Source: an uncultured Clostridia bacterium (GTDB taxonomy: Bacteria > Bacillota > Clostridia > TANB77 > CAG-508). From it: a stretch of 13,467 bases of DNA. The notes under the pieces were generated by a model. It searched no databases. It was not told the DNA's origin and saw only the letters and a list, made by a program, of their open reading frames with translations. The translations under genes were made by a program, and so were the position numbers. This document shows positions 7,461 to 13,467 of the stretch, piece after piece. The number at the start of each line of letters is the position of its first letter. Position 1 is the stretch's first letter. The stretch is taken from positions 1 to 13,467 of the forward strand of contig CANQJY010000024.1 of the NCBI GenBank assembly GCA_947624365.1, given 5' to 3'.

Positions 7461-7946
7461 TTACAATTTTACTGCAAATTTTGCAGAATGTGCATGGCAT
7501 ATACCAATTGCCATGCTATCTGTTATATCATCTAATTTTGGTAATTTTTCCTCATTTAAAATCATTTTTACCATTCTTTGTACTTGAATTTTGTCTGCTC
7601 TTCCATACCCAGTTACCGCTTGTTTTACTTGTAAAGGTGTATATTCAAAAATATCTAATTTATTAATTCTTGCTGTCATTAAAATAACTCCCCTTGCTTG
7701 TGCTACATTGATTGCAGTTTTGGCATTATTATTGAAAAACAATTCTTCAATAGACATTGCATCTGGTTTATATGTTGTAATAATATTAGTTAAATCATCA
7801 TAAATTTTTTCTAATCTTAATGGAAATGATGTTTTTGCATCTGTTAAAATAGCTCCTGATGTAAGTAGTTTAAATTTATTTCCAATATAGTCTATAATAC
7901 TATACCCCGTTATCGCAAAACCAGGGTCTATGCCTAAAATACGCAT
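7461..7946 (-). CDS. ruvC: Holliday junction resolvase RuvC
   Basis: RuvC cuts Holliday junctions symmetrically during recombination and repair, together with RuvAB. The 161 residues match the family length. The first strand ILGIDPG carries Asp7. Glu67 sits in SIEELFF, and Asp140 and Asp143 in DDITDSMAIGICH, completing the four acidic residues of the RNase H-like active site. The substrate-binding loop VTGYGRADKIQVQ is also present. ATG 7946 has AAGGAAG about 7 nt upstream. It follows the debranching enzyme gene by 16 bp and precedes holA by 17 bp. ruvA and ruvB, often next to ruvC, are not in this window. Confidence 0.96.
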   Translation of the reverse strand: MRILGIDPGFAITGYSIIDYIGNKFKLLTSGAILTDAKTSFPLRLEKIYDDLTNIITTYKPDAMSIEELFFNNNAKTAINVAQARGVILMTARINKLDIFEYTPLQVKQAVTGYGRADKIQVQRMVKMILNEEKLPKLDDITDSMAIGICHAHSAKFAVKL

Positions 7947-7962
7947 AAAATTCTTCCTTTTC

Positions 7963-9972
7963 TTAAATAATTCTTAAAACTTCTGCTACACTCCATGCCT
8001 GTGATATAGCTCCCTTTGGTGCAAATGGTTTATTAGAGTCATAGATTTCTGCTATACTACCAACACATCCTCTTTCTGTTATTTCTTTAGAAAATGTTTC
8101 AATTACACTTTTTCTTAAGTCTTCTATCTTTTTAGTCCACTTTTGCTTTTTCTGTTTGCTTTTTTGAGCTTTTTCAATATTTACTAAACTGTCAAAATAT
8201 AGTCCTAAAAGCCATGTCCAAGTAATGCCTTGGTGATAACTCATATCTCTTTTTTGAGGATTTCCTTCATAAATAGCAGTATATCCCTCTTCTCCTTTTG
8301 CTAGTGTTTGCAATCCATATTGATTTAATAATTTCTTTTCTACTGTTTGTATAATATTTTCAGCCATTTCAGAATTTAAATCAATTATTGGATATGTTAG
8401 ACTTAAACTAAATAATTGATTTGGTCTAATTTTGCTATCACCTAATACATCATATAAACATTTTCTTCGAGTATTATAAAATTTATCTTCAAACGAATTT
8501 TTAGTTGCTTTTGCTTGTTCTGCATATTTTTTTGCTTTTTCTGATTTATTAAATCTTTTACATAGGTTTTCCATTATTTTTAAACTATTATACCACATTG
8601 CATTGATTACTACTGCTTTTCCATTTCGTGGTGTTACAGCAAAATTTCCTATTTTTGCATCCATCCAGGTATTTTGTGTGGTTTCTGTTCCTGATACAAT
8701 TAAATTATCTGTATCTAAATAAATATTATTATTATCTAAATCTATTCCTTTAATATAACTTTCAATAATATTTTCTAACTTGCTAAAAATTTCTTTTTCA
8801 ATAAAAGCTTCATCACCTGTATATTCAATATATTTTTGTACTTGCTCAAATAATAGCAAAGATGCATCTACACTATTATATAATGGACGGCTATCAAATC
8901 CAGAATATCCATTTGGAACAAGTCCATATTTAATGTCTCTTACCATAGTTAGTAATACTTCTTTTGCAATATTATAACGTTTTGTTTTTAATAACAACCC
9001 TTCAAGTGAAATTAGAGTATCTCTTCCCCAATCTAAAAACCATGGATATCCAGCTATAATAGTATGTAATCTAAATGTTGGTCTATATGCAATAAAGGTA
9101 TCAGATGTAATTATTAAATTTTTTATAAGTTCTTTTTCTTCGTGGCTTTTTTCTTTTTCTATTAATCCTGATTTTCTTACTATTGTTTGAATTCTTCTTT
9201 TTTCTTTTTGTATCATTTTTCCAACATCAATTTCTTCTATATTTTCTTCAAATGAACACACAAATGAAATTTCTTTATTTTCATTAGCTGGAATTTCTAC
9301 TTCATATCTGCCTGTTACAGTATGGTTTTCTTCTGGATAAAATCCTCTTTTTTGTTCTTCAATATAAAACATATGGGCAAATATGTCATTAGTATGTTCT
9401 ATATAATTTCCTTCTGACAAATTCATATATATTGGATATTGAATCATATTATCTATAACTGCTCTTACTTTTGTTCCTTTTATTTGCTGTTTTATTGTGA
9501 ATTCATGATTTGTACTCATAGTATGGAAATCCCTAAAATTTATGATTGGTGCTAAAGTTAATTTTACTGGTTTTTTCCCTGTTTTTATTTTATATTGAAC
9601 ACCTACTGTATTTTTTCCATATTCCATACATATTGTTTTTATTATTTTTACACCTTCAACACAATATGTAAATACTGGTAAATATTCTTTTTCAAAACCT
9701 GTTTGATAGCAATAACCTTTAGTTATGTAGTTTTCACACATATTAGAATATATGTCATACTTTTTATTTTCAATTTCTAAACTTTCATCTAGTTTTGATA
9801 ATATTAAATATCTTCTAGCAGGTGGTGTTAGTGGTGCAATTAACAAGCCATGATATTTTCTTGTATTTATACCAATGCTTGTAGAACTAGCAAATCCTCC
9901 AATTCCATTTGTGATAACCCATTCTTTTTGTATCCCTTTTTCTAATGTGAATATTTCATTTGTGTTTTTCAT
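7963..9972 (-). CDS. Glycogen debranching enzyme, amylo-alpha-1,6-glucosidase family (GH133)
   Basis: The 669-residue protein has the two-part layout of bacterial/archaeal-type debranching enzymes. The N-terminal beta-rich domain (about 10-260) includes EWVITNGIGGFASSTSIG and RKYHGLL. The C-terminal (alpha/alpha)6 barrel (about 285-669) includes GYPWFLDWGRDTLISLEGLL, PLYNSVDASLL (363-373), TWMDAK (435-440), YHQGITWTWLLG (579-590) and GSIAEIYD (638-645). Enzymes of this family hydrolyse the alpha-1,6-linked glucose at glycogen branch points in the cytoplasm. The acidic residues in WGRD and GSIAEIYD are good candidates for active-site roles, which is an inference. There is no signal peptide. 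ATG 9972 has GGAGGA 6 nt upstream, overlapping the gap after yvcK (13 bp). No other glycogen genes are in view. Confidence 0.92.
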   Translation of the reverse strand: MKNTNEIFTLEKGIQKEWVITNGIGGFASSTSIGINTRKYHGLLIAPLTPPARRYLILSKLDESLEIENKKYDIYSNMCENYITKGYCYQTGFEKEYLPVFTYCVEGVKIIKTICMEYGKNTVGVQYKIKTGKKPVKLTLAPIINFRDFHTMSTNHEFTIKQQIKGTKVRAVIDNMIQYPIYMNLSEGNYIEHTNDIFAHMFYIEEQKRGFYPEENHTVTGRYEVEIPANENKEISFVCSFEENIEEIDVGKMIQKEKRRIQTIVRKSGLIEKEKSHEEKELIKNLIITSDTFIAYRPTFRLHTIIAGYPWFLDWGRDTLISLEGLLLKTKRYNIAKEVLLTMVRDIKYGLVPNGYSGFDSRPLYNSVDASLLLFEQVQKYIEYTGDEAFIEKEIFSKLENIIESYIKGIDLDNNNIYLDTDNLIVSGTETTQNTWMDAKIGNFAVTPRNGKAVVINAMWYNSLKIMENLCKRFNKSEKAKKYAEQAKATKNSFEDKFYNTRRKCLYDVLGDSKIRPNQLFSLSLTYPIIDLNSEMAENIIQTVEKKLLNQYGLQTLAKGEEGYTAIYEGNPQKRDMSYHQGITWTWLLGLYFDSLVNIEKAQKSKQKKQKWTKKIEDLRKSVIETFSKEITERGCVGSIAEIYDSNKPFAPKGAISQAWSVAEVLRII

Positions 9973-9985
9973 AAATTTCCTCCAT

Positions 9986-11545
9986 CTATTTTTTAAACTT
10001 ACTCTTCTCTAGCTTTTTCAACATTTCTTCTCTTTGTTGTTGTGGTGTTTTTGTTTTCTTTTTCTTTTTTGCTTTTTGATCTGCTTGTCTAATAGACTCT
10101 ATTCTTTCACTATATTTACTACTAAACTTACTTTTGCTCTTCTTTTTGTTTTTATCTTCTGGTTTTTTACTATTTTTCTTTTCCTTTTTCTTCATTTGTT
10201 TTTGCACTTTTTGAATACGTTTATCTTCTCTTAATTTATTATTTAACATCATATATTGAGGGTCATTTTGTTTATCTTGATATTTTAAATCATCACAAAT
10301 TAATTCTATGATAGAGGCCGCAACTAAAGTTGGATCATGCCTAATATGCCCATCTCTTACCATTGCCAAATCTCTTTGTAAAAATGTAATTCCTTTGATT
10401 TTGTCTGTATTTTGTTCTACTAAGTCTTGTCCTTCAGTATTATATTTTTTTATCATTTCAGGAACAATTTCTCCTGTATCATAAATACAATAATCAATAA
10501 TGCCTTTTCCGCAATGTTCTTCAATAGCATTTATATGATCTGCAATTGTATAATTGTCTGTTTGCCCTGGTTCTGTCATTATATTACTAACATATATCTT
10601 TATTGCTGTTGATTGTTTTATTGCTTTTGCTACTTCATTAACTAACAAATTTGGAATAACATTTGTATATAGACTTCCAGGTCCTATTATAATGCAGTCA
10701 GCTTTACTAATTGCCTCTTTAACGCCTGGTGCTGGTCTACAGTTTGAAGGATTTAAATAAATACGACTAATTTTTGTTACTTTATCATATACTACTTCTG
10801 GAATTCTTTCTCTTTCTGTTACAATATATCCATTATCTAGTTCTGCTGTAATATTCATTTGGTCTAATGTAACTGGAAGAACTTTTCCTGTAATATTTAA
10901 GACTTCATTACTGTTCATGATAGATTTAGTAAAGTCTTTATGAACCTCATTCATTGCCAAGAAATAAATATCTGCAAAAGATAATCCCCTTAATTTTCCT
11001 GTTTTAAAATTATAATTTAATAAAGCTTCCATATTTTCTTTTTGATTTGATAAAGCTATTATACTATCTTTTACATCATCTAATGGTAGTGTTCCTAGTT
11101 CTTTTCGTGAATTAGAAATTTGTTCTCCATAATCAGAAATAGTAACAATTGCTGTTAAATTATTAGTATATTTTTTGAGTCCTTCTAACACAGTATTTAA
11201 GCCCGTACCTCCACCAATAACAACAATATTAGGACCTTGGTCATATACTGTTTTATTAAAAATTAATGATTTCACATTAACATTTTTTTTGTTTTCCATT
11301 CTTTCATCTGTAGACTCTACTAATACTTCTAATGTTCTTTTATTTAATCCTACTAGACCTATAACAATTGCTAAAAATCCAACAACAAATATAGCAATGA
11401 TTTTTCCCACTTGTCCAAAAGACATTTCTTTAGATACTAATATTTCTGCAATACCATAGCATGCTAATATAATACCTATTACAATTAAAAACATCCATCT
11501 TTTCATCTTTGAACTTGATTGAAACCATTTAAAAAAACCTTTCAT
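9986..11545 (-). CDS. yvcK: YvcK/CofD-like UDP-GlcNAc-binding regulator with N-terminal membrane anchor
   Basis: YvcK proteins bind UDP-GlcNAc and are needed for normal wall synthesis and growth on gluconeogenic carbon sources. Here the family core (about 104-425) has IVVIGGGTGLNTVLEGLK, ADCIIIGPGSLYTNVIPNLL and YVSNIMTEPGQTDNYT. The protein is 519 residues, whereas the Bacillus form is about 317. Two hydrophobic spans (about 17-37 and 46-67) precede the core, and a very Lys-rich, low-complexity tail (about 440-519) follows it, so it is probably membrane-attached. The usual DDGGSSG after AIVT is replaced by SDYGEQIS, which marks a divergent subfamily. ATG 11545 has AGGAGG at 11551-11556, directly after the palindrome that separates it from murB. 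rapZ and whiA, its usual neighbours, are missing. Confidence 0.88.
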   Translation of the reverse strand: MKGFFKWFQSSSKMKRWMFLIVIGIILACYGIAEILVSKEMSFGQVGKIIAIFVVGFLAIVIGLVGLNKRTLEVLVESTDERMENKKNVNVKSLIFNKTVYDQGPNIVVIGGGTGLNTVLEGLKKYTNNLTAIVTISDYGEQISNSRKELGTLPLDDVKDSIIALSNQKENMEALLNYNFKTGKLRGLSFADIYFLAMNEVHKDFTKSIMNSNEVLNITGKVLPVTLDQMNITAELDNGYIVTERERIPEVVYDKVTKISRIYLNPSNCRPAPGVKEAISKADCIIIGPGSLYTNVIPNLLVNEVAKAIKQSTAIKIYVSNIMTEPGQTDNYTIADHINAIEEHCGKGIIDYCIYDTGEIVPEMIKKYNTEGQDLVEQNTDKIKGITFLQRDLAMVRDGHIRHDPTLVAASIIELICDDLKYQDKQNDPQYMMLNNKLREDKRIQKVQKQMKKKEKKNSKKPEDKNKKKSKSKFSSKYSERIESIRQADQKAKKKKKTKTPQQQREEMLKKLEKSKFKK

Positions 11546-11558
11546 TTTTTCCTCCTAT

Positions 11559-11621
11559 GTCCATTTGGGGACGGTCCTTTTTTGGACATTCTGTCCAAAA
11601 AAGGACCGTCCCCAAATGGAC
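11559..11621. repeat. Perfect inverted repeat with 30-bp arms (REP/BIME-like), compact copy
   Basis: The arms 11559-11588 and 11592-11621 are exact reverse complements around a 3-bp loop (TTC). Each arm reads GTCC-N6-GGAC-G-GTCC-T6-GGAC-A and equals the inner 30 bp of the arms at 5466-5613. The element fits the gap exactly: its outer base at 11621 is the last base of the murB stop codon (TAG on the minus strand), and the yvcK AGGAGG starts 3 bp from the other edge. In the murB-yvcK mRNA it would form a long, stable hairpin. That could affect downstream translation, RNA stability or read-through. Confidence 0.95.
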
Positions 11622-12541
11622 TATTCACCTAATATTTCTACTTCTAACTGTATTTTGTGTCCACATTTTTTATAAATTGTATTTTGTGTATATTCAATTA
11701 AGTCTTGTATATCTTTTGATGTAGCATTGTTTTTATTTATTATAAATCCTGCATGTTTTTCTGATATCTGTGCACCACCTATTTGATATCCTTTTAAACC
11801 TGCTTCGTCAATTAATTTTGCTGTAATATATGTATCTCCTCTTTTAAAAGTGCTACCTGCACTTGGATATTCAATTGGTTGTTTTTCTCGGCGTATTTTC
11901 ATATATTCGTCCATTTTTTGTTTGATATTTTCTACATCTGCTTTTTTTAAATTAAATTCTGCTTCTAAAATAATTGCTTTATTGTTTGAGAATATGCTAT
12001 TTCGATAACTTAATTGTAATTCTTCTTTTTGCCATATTTCTATTTTCCCTGTACTTTTCATTACTTTAACTTGTTTTATAATGTCTTTAATTTCTTTTCC
12101 ATGAGCACCTGCATTCATCTTTACAGCTCCACCTATTGTGCCTGGTATTCCTGCTAACTCTTCAACTCCACTAATTCCTTGTTTGCATAAATTATGTGCC
12201 GTTTCTGCAATTTTGTTACCTGCTCCTATAATTACTCTAACCTGTCCATTTTTTAATTCTTCTATTGATTGTTTTTTTATATCAATCTGTAATACAATTC
12301 CTCTAATTCCTTTATCAGTTACTAATACATTACTTCCATTTCCTAAAACCGTAATTGGTATTTTATATTTTTGAGCAAAATTTTGTATATTTACTATTTC
12401 TTCTTCATTCTGTATTTTTATATATACTTCTGCTGGTCCACCAACTTTAAAACTAGTGTGTTTTTTCATTGGTTCTTCATAATGTATTCGGTTTTCTGGT
12501 ATTTGCAAATTTGTATTTTCTATTAATTCTCGAATTTGCAT
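11621..12541 (-). CDS. murB: UDP-N-acetylenolpyruvoylglucosamine reductase (MurB)
   Basis: MurB reduces UDP-GlcNAc-enolpyruvate to UDP-MurNAc with NADPH and FAD in the cytoplasm, the second committed step of peptidoglycan synthesis. The 306 residues show the FAD-binding part first: HTSFKVGGPAEVY (28-40), VLGNGSNVLVTD (65-76) and GIPGTIGGAVKMNAGAHG (131-148). SYRNSIF (178-184) carries the conserved Arg180. PSAGSTFKRGD (226-236) holds the proton-donor Ser230, and LEVEILGE at the C-terminus holds the conserved Glu302. The short form lacks the extra loop of the E. coli type, so it is type IIb. The frame extends to a GTG at 12550, but that GTG lies inside the ribosome binding site AGAGGTGA, so ATG 12541 is the start. 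It is the first gene of the minus-strand cluster. Confidence 0.96.
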   Translation of the reverse strand: MQIRELIENTNLQIPENRIHYEEPMKKHTSFKVGGPAEVYIKIQNEEEIVNIQNFAQKYKIPITVLGNGSNVLVTDKGIRGIVLQIDIKKQSIEELKNGQVRVIIGAGNKIAETAHNLCKQGISGVEELAGIPGTIGGAVKMNAGAHGKEIKDIIKQVKVMKSTGKIEIWQKEELQLSYRNSIFSNNKAIILEAEFNLKKADVENIKQKMDEYMKIRREKQPIEYPSAGSTFKRGDTYITAKLIDEAGLKGYQIGGAQISEKHAGFIINKNNATSKDIQDLIEYTQNTIYKKCGHKIQLEVEILGE

Positions 12542-12570
12542 TTTTGTCACCTCTTTAAAACTTCTTCCTT

Positions 12571-12599
12571 ACTATATCATTTTTTAGGTATAATTACAA
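12571..12599 (-). promoter_or_regulatory. murB: Probable sigma-A-type promoter of the murB cluster
   Basis: On the minus strand a -35 box TTGTAA (12594-12599) and a -10 box TATAGT (12571-12576) are 17 bp apart and end 29 bp before the murB start. Each box departs from consensus at one or two positions. This is the only good promoter seen ahead of the murB-yvcK-debranching enzyme-ruvC-holA series. Confidence 0.6.
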
Positions 12600-12638
12600 G
12601 ATTTATTTGTAAAAACCCTTTATTTTTCTGTAAAAATA

Positions 12639-12647
12639 TGCTATAAT
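12639..12647 (+). promoter_or_regulatory. Extended -10 promoter of nfeD
   Basis: TGC followed by a perfect TATAAT (12642-12647) forms an extended -10 element 32 bp before the nfeD ATG. The -35 region at the normal distance (TTTATT, 12619-12624) is weak, as is usual for extended -10 promoters. It is divergent from the murB promoter, with about 40 bp between the two cores. Confidence 0.65.
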
Positions 12648-12679
12648 AGAAGTGTAGTAAGTTTTTAGGAGGGATACAT

Positions 12680-13126
12680 ATGTGGCAATATTGGCTCATA
12701 GCTGCAGGTATATTTTTCATAGGAGAAATTATGACAGTAGGATTTTTACTATTTTGGTTTGGTGTAGCAAGCCTTATTGCAATGATTGTGAGTTTCTTTA
12801 CTTCTAATATAATTATTCAAATGACTGTTTTTATTATTTCATCTGTACTTTTAATTTTAGCGACAAAACCTTTTGTTAAAAAATTTATGGATAAAGAAAC
12901 AGTTATCACAAATGCATTTTCTTTAATTGGTAGAAAAGCACTTGTAATACAAGAAGTTAATACAGTAAAAGGAACTGGACAAATTAAAGTTGGCGGAGAA
13001 ACATGGTCTGCCATATGTGATGAAGATATAGTAATCCCTATTGATACAGAAGTTAAAATTATAAAGATTGAAGGTGTAAAAGCTATCGTCAAGCCAATTA
13101 AATCGGTTGTGACAGAAAATGTATAA
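12680..13126 (+). CDS. NfeD-family membrane protein with C-terminal OB fold (short form)
   Basis: The 148-residue protein is the short NfeD form without the ClpP-like protease domain. Hydrophobic spans cover about 3-23, 25-41 and 46-63. A soluble domain (about 82-142) has the OB-fold pattern LIGRKALVIQEV, GTGQIKVGGETWSAICDED, IPIDTEVKIIKIEGVKAIVKP. Such proteins are encoded next to SPFH/stomatin-like proteins and are thought to work with them in organising or protecting the membrane. The next gene is exactly such a protein, starting 14 bp downstream. ATG 12680 has AGGAGGG at 12667-12673. The family resemblance to YuaF/YbbK-type proteins is clear, but the physiological job is not shown by the sequence. 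Confidence 0.9.
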   Translation: MWQYWLIAAGIFFIGEIMTVGFLLFWFGVASLIAMIVSFFTSNIIIQMTVFIISSVLLILATKPFVKKFMDKETVITNAFSLIGRKALVIQEVNTVKGTGQIKVGGETWSAICDEDIVIPIDTEVKIIKIEGVKAIVKPIKSVVTENV

Positions 13127-13140
13127 AGGAGGTTTAAATT

Positions 13141-13467
13141 ATGTGGTTTTTATTAGTTCTACTTGTTATTATTTTAATAATTGCATTTAGCTCTATCAAA
13201 ATCGTAAAACAATCTGAGGTTTATATTATAGAAAGGTTAGGTAAATTTTATAAAGTAGCTGATGCCGGTCTTTCTATAATCATCCCATTCTTTGATCATG
13301 TAAGAAGTGTTGTTAGTTTAAAACAACAAACAATGGATGTTCCACCTCAAGGAGTTATTACAAAAGATAATGTTACTATTACAATTGATACAGTTGTATT
13401 TTATCAAATAACAGATCCAGCAAAAGCTGTATATGAAATTCAAAGTTTGAAAAAGGGTATTGAATAT
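13141..13467 (+). CDS. SPFH/band 7 (stomatin-prohibitin-like) protein, 3' end outside window
   Basis: The first 109 residues are visible, with no stop before the window ends. An N-terminal membrane anchor (about 2-17) is followed by the start of the SPFH domain: IKIVKQSEVYIIERLGKF (19-36), DAGLSIIIPFFDHV, the MDVPPQGVITKDNVTITID strand pair and VVFYQITDPAKAVYEI. The pattern is closest to the QmcA/paraslipin branch rather than to flotillins with their longer heads. These proteins oligomerise on the membrane and organise domains or modulate proteases. ATG 13141 has GGAGG at 13128-13132, overlapping the tail of nfeD, so the two genes form an operon. Confidence 0.93.
   Translation, partial: MWFLLVLLVIILIIAFSSIKIVKQSEVYIIERLGKFYKVADAGLSIIIPFFDHVRSVVSLKQQTMDVPPQGVITKDNVTITIDTVVFYQITDPAKAVYEIQSLKKGIEY

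Noticed and set aside
7444..7500. An upstream ATG giving HolA 19 extra residues
   Set aside because: It lies inside the end of ruvC, lacks the typical HolA start and has no ribosome binding site, unlike the ATG at 7443.
12542..12550. GTG start for MurB
   Set aside because: The GTG is part of the AGAGGTGA ribosome binding site that serves the ATG at 12541.

Overview
The window comes from a low-GC, AT-rich member of the Firmicutes, most likely a spore-forming Clostridia species. The grounds are the Gram-positive-type DnaE, YqeN-type HolA, type IIb MurB, YvcK, a SleB-like cortex hydrolase, strong AGGAGG ribosome binding sites and very AT-rich codon use. No finer placement can be supported from the sequence alone.

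Layout. (1) Positions 1-1650 carry two plus-strand genes for unrecognised membrane proteins. The first is cut by the window edge and ends at a clear terminator. The second (825-1604) has its own promoter and terminator, and its soluble half looks like a transglutaminase/papain-type Cys-His-Asp domain. (2) Positions 1648-1970 hold a broken inositol monophosphatase gene on the minus strand: the N-terminal ~60 residues and C-terminal ~43 residues remain, the middle is deleted and the frames are shifted. (3) Minus-strand dnaE (1955-5443) follows, probably read from a promoter at 5628-5656. Its leader contains a perfect 57-bp-arm palindrome. (4) A minus-strand cluster runs from a promoter near 12571-12599: murB, yvcK, a glycogen debranching enzyme, ruvC, holA and then sleB. 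Gaps are 13-75 bp, so most or all of it is probably one transcript. A second, smaller copy of the same palindrome fills the murB-yvcK gap. (5) Divergent from murB, a plus-strand nfeD and SPFH-domain pair runs off the right edge.

How the genes fit together. murB makes UDP-MurNAc from UDP-GlcNAc-enolpyruvate, and YvcK-family proteins bind UDP-GlcNAc and link carbon status to wall synthesis. The debranching enzyme adds glycogen mobilisation, SleB-type enzymes degrade spore peptidoglycan, and holA, dnaE and ruvC serve replication and recombination. The NfeD/SPFH pair is a membrane-organising module. rapZ and whiA, which often flank yvcK in Firmicutes, are absent here.

The most unusual signal is the two-copy palindromic repeat family. 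Each arm is built from GTCC-N6-GGAC modules, the 30-bp core is identical in both copies, and both copies sit precisely in leader or intercistronic RNA of essential genes. It resembles a REP/BIME-type mobile repeat. No transposase for it lies in the window.
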